From Candidatus Bathyarchaeota archaeon (GTDB taxonomy: Archaea; Thermoproteota; Bathyarchaeia; TCS64): DNA of 47,784 nt. The stretch covers positions 1 to 47,784 of the forward strand of contig JAPKYO010000046.1 in assembly GCA_026394265.1 (NCBI GenBank), written 5' to 3'. Below are positions 1 through 7,734 of this stretch, one piece after another. How positions within the stretch are numbered: the first letter of the stretch is position 1; every line of letters begins with the position of its first letter. The translations under genes were made by a program, and so were the position numbers. A model generated the notes under the pieces. It did not search any database. It worked only from the letters and a program-made list of their open reading frames with translations, and was not told where the DNA came from.

Positions 1-109
1 CAGCACGCCAAGTATATACTGTAAATTGTTGCTTGAGAAAAGTATTATATCGTTGATCGATAGAATTTTCAACTCGATTCTATTATAACAAAAAATGTGG
101 TGGGAGGTT
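1..109. other. AT-rich intergenic edge region
   Basis: No coding region is seen. The stretch is AT-rich and contains a 10-bp palindrome AGTATATACT (11-20) and an inverted repeat ATAGAAT (60-66) / ATTCTAT (77-83) with a 10-nt spacer. It lies downstream of the minus-strand PhoU-like gene, so the hairpin and the following T-rich tract on the minus strand could act as its terminator. The TATA-like word could also belong to a gene beyond the window edge. Neither role is demonstrated. Confidence 0.4.
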
Positions 110-1165
110 TTATTCCTCTTCCACGGACGTATCCTCGACGCGGCAGATGCTGTTCTTGCCTCTGAGGATGTTGTCGATCGATATCTCTCCGATGGCGGAG
201 CTATGCTCCGCTATTATCTTGAACTCCCACGCGATCATGTTGAAGCGAGATGTGAGTTCTGAGTTTGTGGTGTGGAACTCTGTGAGAAGTTTCTCCTCCT
301 CTAGTTCAACAGCTTCGTAGAGGTCGACGGCGTCGCTTGCGACCTTTATGTCCTTGTCGACGATGCTCTTCATGGCCTTGTCGAACATCGTGAAGCTGAC
401 TAGGGCGAGTTGGCCTAGGCGCTCGATCAGTTCTTCGTCGGATGCCTTCTTGTGGTTCTCAAGTTTGAGGATGTTGTGGCAAACCGCGTTTAGACGGTCA
501 CCGATCATCTCCAGGTACCAAGCGATGAGGTTGTACTCCGCGATCTCCATCGGGTCGACGATGCCGATGCTCTCGGAGACGATTCGGCTCTGCTGGGCTG
601 AGGCGAGTAGGCGGGATAGGAGCCAGTAGATGGTGTCTGCCTCGTACTCGCGTGTGATGGCGTCCTTTGCGAGTTCCTGGTCCTTATCGATGAGGCTGTC
701 GATGGCCTCCTTGAACATGATGCTCGTGAGGACGTAGAGGCGCTTTACAACGGTTTCCAGCGGGAAGTTCTTTGGGTCAATGCTGCACTGTAGGAGTAGG
801 TGCTTGTCGCTCTCCTCGATTATGCCTATGCCGAGGAGGCGCTGCGTCACCTCGCGTATGCTCTCAATCTGCTCCCTCATGAGTCGACGATTGGACTCCA
901 CCCGAATCATGTTTCTGCCTAGGACGTAGTTCCCCACGATCACTCTGGCGAGGATCGTCGTGTTATCGCACTCGTCGACGTTGACGACGTAGATGCTTGT
1001 GTCCTCGGCCTTGCTGGGCTCGGGTGCGATTCGGAGCGCGCCGTCGTTCTCCTCGCTTAGGAAGACGATGTCGCCCTTCTTGACGTTCATCTTCTTCGCC
1101 CAGTTCATGGGTATGCTTACGGAGAGCGTTGAGTAGCCGACCTTCTGTATCCTTCTGGGCTCCAT
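110..1165 (-). CDS. PhoU-family regulator with N-terminal AbrB/SpoVT domain
   Basis: A 351-residue protein. Residues ~5-50 form a SpoVT/AbrB swapped-hairpin DNA-binding domain (start MEPRRIQKVGYSTLSVSIP, then a KKGD turn), and the rest is all-helical with two PhoU-like halves (~75-185 and ~190-340). This AbrB-PhoU architecture is common in archaea, where it is annotated as a phosphate uptake regulator. PhoU proteins normally modulate Pst phosphate transport and phosphate signalling through metal-binding helical bundles. No pst genes are in the window, so the phosphate role rests on family membership only. The ATG at 1165 is preceded by a GGA-type Shine-Dalgarno and a TATA-like box with palindromes (see the promoter entry), compatible with autoregulation by the AbrB domain. 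The downstream side is the window edge; the upstream neighbour is ecfT on the same strand. Confidence 0.85.
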   Translation of the reverse strand: MEPRRIQKVGYSTLSVSIPMNWAKKMNVKKGDIVFLSEENDGALRIAPEPSKAEDTSIYVVNVDECDNTTILARVIVGNYVLGRNMIRVESNRRLMREQIESIREVTQRLLGIGIIEESDKHLLLQCSIDPKNFPLETVVKRLYVLTSIMFKEAIDSLIDKDQELAKDAITREYEADTIYWLLSRLLASAQQSRIVSESIGIVDPMEIAEYNLIAWYLEMIGDRLNAVCHNILKLENHKKASDEELIERLGQLALVSFTMFDKAMKSIVDKDIKVASDAVDLYEAVELEEEKLLTEFHTTNSELTSRFNMIAWEFKIIAEHSSAIGEISIDNILRGKNSICRVEDTSVEEE

Positions 1166-1179
1166 GTAGAACTTCCTTA

Positions 1180-1236
1180 CAGTAATTACTGATATCCGCT
1201 GATATCGACTCTAGTCAAACCAGTAATTATTTAAAC
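1180..1236 (-). promoter_or_regulatory. PhoU-like gene promoter with palindromic elements
   Basis: Read on the minus strand, a TATA-like TTTAAATAATT lies at about 1225-1236. Between it and the ATG are a perfect 12-bp palindrome CAGTAATTACTG (1180-1191), a partial copy CAGTAATTA (1221-1229), and a direct repeat TGATATC spaced by 10 bp (about 1190-1206). The repeats sit where a repressor would cover the transcription start. The best guess is autoregulation by the encoded AbrB domain, but the core GTAATTAC also resembles the second palindrome at the BlaI-type gene (4931-4940). Confidence 0.45.
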
Positions 1237-1263
1237 ATTGTGAAAATGACTATAAGCATTAGG

Positions 1264-2058
1264 CTAAGCGAATAAAATACCGCTTATTACCTTTGGGAAT
1301 GGCGGCATAAAGAAACGGGCGTATAACGCGAGGGCTAGCGCAACGATTATGATGATTAATGCGAAGTAGTCGGATCTCGCCATTTTTAACTCGTACAGGT
1401 TTGTCCTGTTCTTTGTTGCCCCGAAGGCGCGGGACTCCATTGCCTCGGCCAATTCGAGGCTTCGGCGTATCGAGTTTATGATGAGCGGCAGGAGGATTGG
1501 GATGTATTTCCTGATCCTCGATAGGAATCCCCCCTTGTCAAGCTCGAGCCCCCTCGACCGCTGGGCATCCATTATCGTCTGTGCCTCGTCCGCAAGGACG
1601 GGCACGAATCTTATCGCTGTGATGAAGGCGAAGTTGAACTCATATGGCACCTTCGCCTTCTCGAGGGCGAGGCTCAGCTTATCGGGAGATGTCGTGAGGA
1701 AGAAGAGGCTGAAACTCGTTATCAACGAGAGGAACCTTAGGGTAAGACTGAGGCTGTACTCAACTATATCCCCTGATAGGGTCATGCCTCTGAAGAAGTA
1801 GAAGCTGAGGAGATTCGTGGCGAAGATGATCACGGCGAGGAAGGCGCCGCCCTTCAGTGACTTCAGCCACTCCCTCCAGATCCGGCCGTAGATGACGATG
1901 GGTATCTGGAGCGTGAAAACAACCATGAGTGGTATGAGGTCTAGGAAGAGGATCGACAGGGTGAAGATTACCATGGTCATTAGGAACTTGACCCTCGGGT
2001 CCATCCTGTGCATAGGAGAGTCGCCTTTCGTGAACCTGAGGCCCTCGAGCAGACTCAA
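1264..2058 (-). CDS. ecfT: ECF transporter transmembrane (T) component
   Basis: A 264-residue integral membrane protein of the CbiQ/EcfT family. It forms the membrane scaffold of an energy-coupling-factor importer, linking two ATPases to a substrate-binding S subunit for a vitamin or metal. Several hydrophobic helices are visible (~25-60, ~70-90, ~105-125, ~225-245). The two family coupling motifs are present: AQRSRG near residue 165 and ESRAFG near 208, the Ala-Arg-Gly helices that dock on the ATPases. The TTG start at 2058 overlaps the stop of the ATPase gene (TTGA), indicating translational coupling. No S-component gene is in the window, so the substrate is unknown; shared-module (group II) use with distant S components is likely. 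Confidence 0.88.
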   Translation of the reverse strand: MSLLEGLRFTKGDSPMHRMDPRVKFLMTMVIFTLSILFLDLIPLMVVFTLQIPIVIYGRIWREWLKSLKGGAFLAVIIFATNLLSFYFFRGMTLSGDIVEYSLSLTLRFLSLITSFSLFFLTTSPDKLSLALEKAKVPYEFNFAFITAIRFVPVLADEAQTIMDAQRSRGLELDKGGFLSRIRKYIPILLPLIINSIRRSLELAEAMESRAFGATKNRTNLYELKMARSDYFALIIIIVALALALYARFFMPPFPKVISGILFA

Positions 2059-2780
2059 GCCGTCCCCTCCTTCAACTTCCGGGTTATGAGGTCGAGAGCC
2101 TCGTCGACTCCGAGTACGTCTCCGGGGAAGCCGTAGTTGGATAGCTTCAAGAATAGCTTGGTGACCTCCGGCGGTGAGACCGAACAGGTTTCGAGATCCT
2201 TCGCGTCTGTCATGATCTTCTTCGCCGAGCCGTCGGCGACGATCTCCCCCTGCGCCATCAAAACTATTCTGGGTTGACTCTCGGCGACGAACTCAACGTC
2301 GTGTGTAACGATCACCACGGTCTTGCCCTGTGTTCTGAGCTGCAGCAGGAAGTGCTTGAGGCGCTCCTTCTGGCCGTAGTCCTGCCCGACGGTTGGTTCG
2401 TCTAAGATGAGGACGTCTGGGTTCCAAGCGAGGACGGACGCGAGGGCGACACGTTTCCTCTCGCCCCCACTTAGGATGAATGGGCTCGATTTCTTGTATC
2501 GCTCTATGTCGAGGAGGTTGAGCGCCCAGTTCACCCTCTCTCTGGTTACCTCTTCGCTGTACCCGAAGTTTCTGAGGGCGAAGCTTATCTCCTCCTCGAC
2601 ATCCTCGGCGAAGAGCTGGTCATCGGGATTCTGGAAGACCAGCCCCACCTTTCGGGCCATCATCGCCACGCTCTGTTTGGCTATGTCTTCGCCGTCGACG
2701 ACGACTTTTCCCTCCTTTGGCCTGAGGAGGCCGTTGAAGTGTTTTACCATCGTCGTTTTCCCGGCGCCGTTCTCACCCAT
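2055..2780 (-). CDS. ecfA2: ECF transporter ATPase 2, 5' end frameshifted
   Basis: An ABC ATPase of the EcfA/CbiO type: Walker A GENGAGKT right at the N terminus, Q-loop FQNPDDQ, signature LSGGERKRV, Walker B VLILDEPT and the H-loop THD. From the ATG at 2780 only 241 residues remain and the first beta-hairpin of the domain is missing. The same frame stays open upstream to 2867 and encodes the expected family sequence (RRYTYYTGVNALRGVNLDI) but has no ATG, GTG or TTG. The preceding strand of the domain (IPLDLSDVV) is found one frame over, at the C terminus of the neighbouring ATPase. This looks like a natural EcfA1-EcfA2 fusion broken by a one-base shift near 2858-2866, or an overlapping gene with the same lesion. 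It could be a sequence error, a real mutation, or a -1 recoding event. ATPase identity is certain; the start is not. Confidence 0.85.
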   Translation of the reverse strand: MGENGAGKTTMVKHFNGLLRPKEGKVVVDGEDIAKQSVAMMARKVGLVFQNPDDQLFAEDVEEEISFALRNFGYSEEVTRERVNWALNLLDIERYKKSSPFILSGGERKRVALASVLAWNPDVLILDEPTVGQDYGQKERLKHFLLQLRTQGKTVVIVTHDVEFVAESQPRIVLMAQGEIVADGSAKKIMTDAKDLETCSVSPPEVTKLFLKLSNYGFPGDVLGVDEALDLITRKLKEGTA

Positions 2781-2815
2781 TATGGCGACGTATTCTCCCC
2801 TGTTGATGTCTAGGT

Positions 2816-3751
2816 TTACCCCCCTGAGGGCGTTGACTCCCGTATAGTAAGTGTATCTCCGACGACATCACTCAGATCAAGGGGTATGTTTCTCGTCTTG
2901 GCTTGTTTTTGTTCAATGAAGTGGGGGGCGAGTGTGTTGAATGCCTCGTCGGAGTCGAGGGGTATTTTGAACTTGTACCCGTTTTGTCGTAGCTTTCGCC
3001 CCAGCTCGACCATACGGGGGATTCCAACGCCGATTAGGCGCGTCTCATCCGCTGTGAATATTTCCCTTGGCGAACCGTCGTTGACTACCTGCCCCTTGTT
3101 GAAGACGATGATACGGTTGCAGTACTTGACGGCGAGGTCCATCCTGTGCTCGATGAGGATAATGGTGATACCCTGCTCCTCGTTTAGGGTGTGCAGAATC
3201 TTGAATATCCTCTCAGCGCCCATCGGGTCCAAGTAGGCGGTTGGCTCATCCATGACTATGATGCCGGGGTGCATGGCGAGGACGGAGGCGATTGTCAGGC
3301 GCTGCTTCTGACCCCCGGAGAGCTCATGTGTGCCCCTCTCCCTGAGCGGCATGATGCCAACCCGCTCCATCGCCCACTCGATCTCCTCAACCATCTTATC
3401 CTTGGGCAGCCCGAGGTTCTCGAGGCCGAATGCGACGTCCTTCTCGACGGTGAGTGAGAAGATCTGGTTGTCAGGGTTCTGGAATATCAGGCCGACGCGT
3501 TTCGCCAGCTCATACGTCGGGTGGACGTTCGTGTGGAGCCCGTCAACCGTTATATCCCCCTTCATTTCGCCATTGTAGAAGTGGGGTATGAGGCCGTTGA
3601 GACACCGGCAAAACGTGGTCTTCCCGCAGCCGCTCGGGCCGGTGAGCAGTATGAATTCGCCGGATTTTACGCTGAGGTTTATGTCTCTTAGCGCTGGTTC
3701 GGGTACATTGGGGTAGGTGTACCAGAGACCCTGAACATCTATCTTCCCCAT
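2816..3751 (-). CDS. ecfA1: ECF transporter ATPase 1
   Basis: The first ATPase of the ECF module. From ATG 3751 (MGKIDVQGLWYTYPN) it carries Walker A GPSGCGKTT, Q-loop IFQNPDNQ, signature LSGGQKQRL, Walker B IIVMDEPTA with the aromatic/acidic switch, and H-loop IEHRMD. The longer open frame to 3853 adds 34 residues without family similarity and would overlap the upstream DHH gene, so the internal ATG is preferred. The tail after about residue 285 ends with IPLDLSDVV, which reads like the first strand of the next ATPase domain, followed by a shifted, meaningless tail. This supports an original fused double-ATPase. The module would power import by an ECF transporter at the cytoplasmic membrane. 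Confidence 0.85.
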   Translation of the reverse strand: MGKIDVQGLWYTYPNVPEPALRDINLSVKSGEFILLTGPSGCGKTTFCRCLNGLIPHFYNGEMKGDITVDGLHTNVHPTYELAKRVGLIFQNPDNQIFSLTVEKDVAFGLENLGLPKDKMVEEIEWAMERVGIMPLRERGTHELSGGQKQRLTIASVLAMHPGIIVMDEPTAYLDPMGAERIFKILHTLNEEQGITIILIEHRMDLAVKYCNRIIVFNKGQVVNDGSPREIFTADETRLIGVGIPRMVELGRKLRQNGYKFKIPLDSDEAFNTLAPHFIEQKQAKTRNIPLDLSDVVGDTLTIRESTPSGG

Positions 3752-3806
3752 GGGAGCCCTCCGAACCTTCTCTGATATTCCGGCCCCTAAAATATAATAG
3801 TTACAC

Positions 3807-4802
3807 CTATAATATCTGGGGGCGTTTCCCCATCTTTTCCGCCAGATATTCAACCGCCTTGATCAAGAACTCCCCCGAGTCTCCGACGCCGTTCACGCCC
3901 GCAGCCGTCGGGTGCCCTCCCCCAGCTCCACCATACAGCTCGGCGAGCGGCTTCGTCACATCGTCACCGATGTGTATGCCAGTCTTCGCGTGGAACTCTT
4001 CGGTGGACCTAAAACTGGCCTTGAGACTCTCTTTATCGTTTCCGGCGATGATAGCTACATCGGCTCCTAGATTCATTATGCCTCTCGCGGCGCTGGCTTG
4101 GAAGGAGCCGAGGTTCGCGGTCGCGATCAGCCACGTATCTACGCGGTATATCGTCGCCCTCTGAGCCGACTTGAGGCGGGCGATCCGCTCAGACGAATCC
4201 ATAGAGGCTTGAAGCAGATCCCGTGCCCCGTTCAACGTCGCGCCAAGATCCATGAGCCTCGCAACCACCCTAAACATACCTGGGGTCCCCAGGCCGAAGT
4301 GTTTCGAGTCGAAGACCATCCCAAGCAGTAGGACCTCGGCCACCTCCTTCGGCGGCTCAAACCCGAGGCCTACCCAGATGTTGAATACTATCTCGCATGT
4401 CGCAACGGCGCTTTCATCGGAGATGTATAAGGTTGCTAGTCGCTCAATCTCCGGGTCTCTGCCGTGATGATCGATAAATATGCGGGTCTCCGCGTCTTTA
4501 ACAAGATGCGTCAGGGACTCCAGTTGGATGAGGCTGCCCGCGTCGACAACGACGACGGTATCTCCCCCAATGATCTTGGGGCGATTTGAGGCGCCGATCG
4601 AGAAGCGTTGAATTATCCCCTCTGATAGTTGACTGGCGCTATCCGGGTATAGTATCTCGGTCACCGCCTTCGGGTCGAGGACTGTGATTAGGCGCTGTAT
4701 AGCATACGCGGCGCCGATGGCATCAGGATCCGCGTTATGGTGACATATTATCGACACTTTTCCCCGGAGATGATCCCGAAGCGCTGAGATGTCCACGTTC
4801 AC
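3807..4802 (-). CDS. DHH-family phosphoesterase (NrnA/RecJ-like)
   Basis: A 331-residue member of the DHH/DHHA1 superfamily of Mn-dependent phosphodiesterases and exonucleases. Visible motifs are HHNADPDAIGAA (motif I, about residues 21-32), VVVDAG (motif II, ~89), IDHHGR (the DHH motif, ~115) and a C-terminal DHHA1 glycine-rich GGAGGGHPTAAG (~290-301). The size and domain pair fit the NrnA-like group, which degrades short oligonucleotides and pAp; archaeal members also include RecJ-like nucleases, so the substrate is not fixed by sequence. It starts with GTG at 4802 behind a GAGG Shine-Dalgarno and a TATA-like box around 4840-4858. It shares its upstream region with the divergent BlaI-type gene. 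Confidence 0.85.
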   Translation of the reverse strand: MNVDISALRDHLRGKVSIICHHNADPDAIGAAYAIQRLITVLDPKAVTEILYPDSASQLSEGIIQRFSIGASNRPKIIGGDTVVVVDAGSLIQLESLTHLVKDAETRIFIDHHGRDPEIERLATLYISDESAVATCEIVFNIWVGLGFEPPKEVAEVLLLGMVFDSKHFGLGTPGMFRVVARLMDLGATLNGARDLLQASMDSSERIARLKSAQRATIYRVDTWLIATANLGSFQASAARGIMNLGADVAIIAGNDKESLKASFRSTEEFHAKTGIHIGDDVTKPLAELYGGAGGGHPTAAGVNGVGDSGEFLIKAVEYLAEKMGKRPQIL

Positions 4803-4896
4803 GTATCCTCGCGGTGTGATGATATTCTCCGGGTATTAAAAGAGTATAAACAACCCGAGACAGCACCCACGGGCTACTCAAAATTGTTTTATACTC

Positions 4897-4940
4897 AACT
4901 AATTACAGTAGTTATCAGAAACCTATATAGTGTAATTACA
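4897..4940 (+). promoter_or_regulatory. Operators and TATA boxes of the BlaI-type gene
   Basis: A 17-bp dyad AACTAATTACAGTAGTT (4897-4913) lies between two TATA-like words, TTTTATA (about 4887-4893) and CCTATATAG (4922-4930). A perfect 10-bp palindrome TGTAATTACA (4931-4940) sits between the second TATA box and the TTG start at 4954. The dyad has the same form (AACTA-N7-TAGTT) as sites at 6790-6806 and 6953-6969. BlaI/MecI repressors bind TACA/TGTA dyads as winged-helix dimers, so autorepression is the natural reading (inference). Confidence 0.6.
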
Positions 4941-4953
4941 GGGTTGCCTTCTA

Positions 4954-5382
4954 TTGATTGAAAATAGCCGATGGATCGATTTTCAGCCCCATAAAAAGGA
5001 CATACGTAAGGTTCTGGGGGATCTAGAGGCAACGGTGATGGAGGCAACGTGGCAACTCGAAAAAGGCGATGTCAAAGCCATCCATCAAAGGGTAAACCAG
5101 GAAAAGAAGGTAGCCGTCACCACCGTAGCGACGATCCTCGACAGGTTGCATAAGAAAGGGCTCGTAAAGCGAAACCTTCTCACAACATACTCCCTGAGAT
5201 ACGAGTATTACCCTGCTTTAACGAAGGCGGAGTTCGAAAACGTCGTGGTGAGGGACGTCTTCAAGGGGCTTCTTGAGACATTCGAGGAGACCACAATCTA
5301 TTATCTGGTGAACGAGCTGGGTCTCGAAAACAGGGGAAAAATCGATGAAATACGAAAGAATCTAAAAAATGTCGAATCTTAA
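4954..5382 (+). CDS. BlaI/MecI-family transcriptional regulator
   Basis: A 142-residue winged-helix protein. The LGDLEATVMEATWQL helix (~23-37) and VAVTTVATILDRLHKKGLVKR recognition region (~54-74) match the penicillinase-repressor (BlaI/MecI/CopY) family, which binds palindromic operators as a dimer; the C-terminal half is helical and probably dimerises. TTG at 4954 is the only start that keeps the full N terminus, and it lies about 26 nt after a TATA-like box, so the message may be leaderless. No BlaR-type sensor protease is nearby and no metal-binding cysteines are present, so the inducing signal is unknown. Matching operators at its own promoter and at the promoters of the binding protein (5418-6737) and the PAC2 gene suggest a local regulon. 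Confidence 0.8.
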   Translation: MIENSRWIDFQPHKKDIRKVLGDLEATVMEATWQLEKGDVKAIHQRVNQEKKVAVTTVATILDRLHKKGLVKRNLLTTYSLRYEYYPALTKAEFENVVVRDVFKGLLETFEETTIYYLVNELGLENRGKIDEIRKNLKNVES

Positions 5383-5417
5383 AAAGATTATAGAATATTA
5401 AAAAGGATTCACTAGTT

Positions 5418-6737
5418 TTACGGACCAGCGGGGGTGAAACCCAGTATGCCTGTGTTCCAAGCCATGGTCTGGGTGTCAGGGTTGTAAGCACCAGCAAGGT
5501 AAGAGTAACTTGCCTTGCTCGCACCAGGGGCGTAGAACCAGACATCAAATGTCGGGGGCGCTCTGTCACCGAATTCGTTCATCTGGCACCAACCACCGGC
5601 ACCGTAGAGGTTGTTGGCGAGGGGGATCTGTAGCCCAATGACATCCTTCGCATCCTTGCTCTGAGCCTGTAAGATTGAGTCCATGAGAACGAATCCGACG
5701 TCATAGGAGTAAGCGGAGTAGGCGGTATACTGCTGCTGTGTGATTGCCATGAAGCGCGCCTTTAGATTGTTGAACTTTGAGGAGGTTGGGGATTGTGCCA
5801 TGAGGCTGTAGATCTTCATGTGGTTTGCCTGCTCGGGGGCATCGTCCATGATCCTCTGGGAGACGGCCGTTCCGTCACCACCAAAGTAGACACAGTCATA
5901 GACTGAGGAGAAGTCCTTAGCCTGTGAGAGGATGACTGGGGCCTCGTCGAAAGAGAGTAATAGAACACCGACCTTGTCGGTGGTTCCATACTTCGCTACG
6001 GCGGACTGAGCCAAGCTGTTTGCCTGCTGGAGGTAGTTGGAGAAGTCGGTCGACTCTGCCGCGTAGCGAATTACGTCGCCCGCGACTTCGCCGCCCTTTG
6101 CCTTCCAAGCGGGGGTGAAGAGGTTGACGATACCGTCACCCCATGAGTCACCACGCTGGAAGATGATGACACTCTTGATACCGTAGCTCCACATGACGTC
6201 GACCAACGCGGGTGCGAGGGCGCTGTCAGCGGGGCACATGCGGAAGAGGTTGTCATTCGCGATGGCGAGAGTTGGAGAGGTTGAGGTGGTGCTCCACATG
6301 AGCATGTTATTCGTGTTCACATAGCTTAGGCAGGACTGTGCGTGAGCCGACCAACCTCCGCCCTCGAAGATTGATACGCTCATGGACTTGTAGCCCTGGA
6401 CCTTTTCGAGGTGAGTGTTTGCCTGACCGGCTGCATCGTCACAGAGCCATTCGAACGTGACGTCTCCCCATCCGAGGAACTTGGCCTGCGCGTTCATGTC
6501 AGGGGCAATAATGTTCTCGTGGTGGGGTTTACCAGTCTCGAGAGTCGTCGTCGATGCTGCAATGTAACCGATTTTAACAGTTTCGCCCTTCAGGGGGAGC
6601 TCAGTCACTGTCTGTACGGTTGTTGTAGTGGTCGTCTCAGTCTTGGCTGGTGCGGCGAAGTATCCGATGCCTCCGCCGACTATCAAGCCTGCGACCAGTA
6701 GCACAATTGCTAACGTCATACCATTCTTTTGTGCCAT
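5418..6737 (-). CDS. Orphan ABC-type branched-chain amino acid binding protein
   Basis: A type I periplasmic-binding-fold protein of the LivJ-like (Peripla_BP_6) group, about 439 residues. It has a short polar N terminus, one hydrophobic segment (~8-27, signal or membrane anchor) and a Thr-rich linker (KTETTTTTTVQTVTE) that probably tethers the domain outside the cell. The mature domain begins with VKIGYIAAS, typical of the fold. A longer GTG start at 6746 is possible, but ATG 6737 has GGTGA at good spacing. No permease or ATPase genes of a Liv-type transporter are adjacent, so it is an orphan receptor here; it could serve a distant transporter or a sensory role. The ligand is unknown. Its promoter carries the best copy of the BlaI-type dyad. 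It is convergent with the regulator gene. Confidence 0.82.
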   Translation of the reverse strand: MAQKNGMTLAIVLLVAGLIVGGGIGYFAAPAKTETTTTTTVQTVTELPLKGETVKIGYIAASTTTLETGKPHHENIIAPDMNAQAKFLGWGDVTFEWLCDDAAGQANTHLEKVQGYKSMSVSIFEGGGWSAHAQSCLSYVNTNNMLMWSTTSTSPTLAIANDNLFRMCPADSALAPALVDVMWSYGIKSVIIFQRGDSWGDGIVNLFTPAWKAKGGEVAGDVIRYAAESTDFSNYLQQANSLAQSAVAKYGTTDKVGVLLLSFDEAPVILSQAKDFSSVYDCVYFGGDGTAVSQRIMDDAPEQANHMKIYSLMAQSPTSSKFNNLKARFMAITQQQYTAYSAYSYDVGFVLMDSILQAQSKDAKDVIGLQIPLANNLYGAGGWCQMNEFGDRAPPTFDVWFYAPGASKASYSYLAGAYNPDTQTMAWNTGILGFTPAGP

Positions 6738-6778
6738 TTTATTCACCAGTTAATCGCGACCTTATACCATTCCATGAG

Positions 6779-6808
6779 CATATAAAACTAACTACATATT
6801 GTAGTTAG
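6779..6808 (-). promoter_or_regulatory. TATA box and BlaI-type operator of the binding-protein gene
   Basis: On the minus strand a near-perfect dyad AACTACATATTGTAGTT (6790-6806; flanking CT/AG extend the symmetry to 6788-6808) directly abuts a TATA-like TTTTATATG (about 6779-6787), with the GGTGA Shine-Dalgarno and ATG about 40 nt on. The centre CTACATATTGTAG contains the TACA-N3-TGTA form typical of BlaI/MecI operators. Binding here would cover the BRE/TATA region. Confidence 0.65.
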
Positions 6809-6854
6809 AATAAGTTTATGCATAATAGTCCCACAACTACTCCAAACACAGGTT

Positions 6855-6871
6855 AGGGCCTCTTCGGCCCT
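6855..6871. repeat. Hairpin in the divergent spacer
   Basis: Inverted repeat AGGGCC-TCTTC-GGCCCT (6-bp stem, 5-nt loop) lies midway between the two divergent operators in the 6747-7029 spacer. No coding sequence is apparent around it. It may be a structural element or part of a short untranslated RNA; function unknown. Confidence 0.3.
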
Positions 6872-6940
6872 CCCGGTGTTTCTTGGCAGATTCGGGAACG
6901 CACTGTGATTAAGCGCGTCGCGCGCATATTCATGACGTGA

Positions 6941-6969
6941 ATATATAAACATAACTACACACAGTAGTT
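6941..6969 (+). promoter_or_regulatory. TATA box and BlaI-type operator upstream of the PAC2 gene
   Basis: A strong TATA box ATATATAAA (6941-6949) is followed after 3 nt by the dyad AACTACACACAGTAGTT (6953-6969), the third member of the operator set. A second TATA-like TTTAAA at about 7001-7006 lies 26 nt before the ATG of the PAC2 gene and could give a leaderless transcript. If the first box is used, the operator blocks the start region; if the second is used, the operator sits upstream of it. Confidence 0.6.
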
Positions 6970-7029
6970 GAATAGTATTTACAATCCTAACCGGGTACGA
7001 TTTAAACACGAAGGAACATACAACACCCT

Positions 7030-7734
7030 ATGTCCAGTCACTCCGTCGAGATAAAGGAAATCAAACCAATCGAGAAAGGTAATTACCGAGCCATACTCGG
7101 GTTCGCAGGCGCAGGATTCATCGGGAACACTGCCGCGATGTTCGTCACCAGATCAAAGGGTTACCAACAGGTGGCCTGGATAAAATCGAACTACATTCCA
7201 CCGATGACGCTCATAACCAACGGCGCGCCGATACAATCGTTCAGGATCCACCTCGACGAGGCGGAGAAGATATTGTTCATCATCACCGAGAGCCTCATCC
7301 CAGCCGAGGGCTGTTGGCCGATAGCTGAGGCATTGTTGAGGTGGTTAAAGGCAAAGGGGGTGCAGGAGATATATTCCCTCGACGGTTTGCCCTTTGGCGC
7401 TGTGTCCCCCGAGATAAAGGCCTTAACCTACTCCGTCAAAGTCGATCTCTCGAAACATGGGTATCCGGCTCTTAGGGAGGGGGCGCTATCCGGCATAAAC
7501 TCGTGCGTGCTTGAGGAGTGTGTCGAGAAGAAGTATCCATATGCCTGCATCTTCATACCCACGAACAAGTTGACGAGCATCGACTACGCTGGTGCTGCTG
7601 ACGCCATCGATGTTCTAAATAAGATATTCAAGCTCGGTGTGGATTCGTCGCCTCTCAGGGGCTCAAATGAGGTCCATGGGAAGGCTTCGGATCAGAAACA
7701 GTCTCCGTTCGGTAAGATGTTTAAGAAGGGTTAA
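7030..7734 (+). CDS. PAC2-family protein
   Basis: A 234-residue protein of the PAC2 family (PF09754), relatives of eukaryotic proteasome assembly chaperone 2. The fold signature AILGFAGAGFIGNTAAMFV (~18-36) and the later ITESLIPAEGCWPIAEALLRWLK segment are typical. Archaeal PAC2 proteins are often labelled proteasome assembly chaperones, but their biochemical role is poorly established. The last ~25 residues are charged and low-complexity. ATG 7030 has an AAGGA sequence 14 nt upstream. The promoter carries a BlaI-type dyad facing the binding-protein gene. The 3' end overlaps the prefoldin gene by 4 bp, convergently. Confidence 0.8.
   Translation: MSSHSVEIKEIKPIEKGNYRAILGFAGAGFIGNTAAMFVTRSKGYQQVAWIKSNYIPPMTLITNGAPIQSFRIHLDEAEKILFIITESLIPAEGCWPIAEALLRWLKAKGVQEIYSLDGLPFGAVSPEIKALTYSVKVDLSKHGYPALREGALSGINSCVLEECVEKKYPYACIFIPTNKLTSIDYAGAADAIDVLNKIFKLGVDSSPLRGSNEVHGKASDQKQSPFGKMFKKG

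Noticed and set aside
1264..3751. A complete biotin/cobalt/nickel ECF transporter
   Set aside because: No S component or cofactor gene is adjacent, so the substrate cannot be named.
6788..7009. 73-codon frame in the divergent spacer
   Set aside because: It covers the operator and promoter elements and has no protein-like features.
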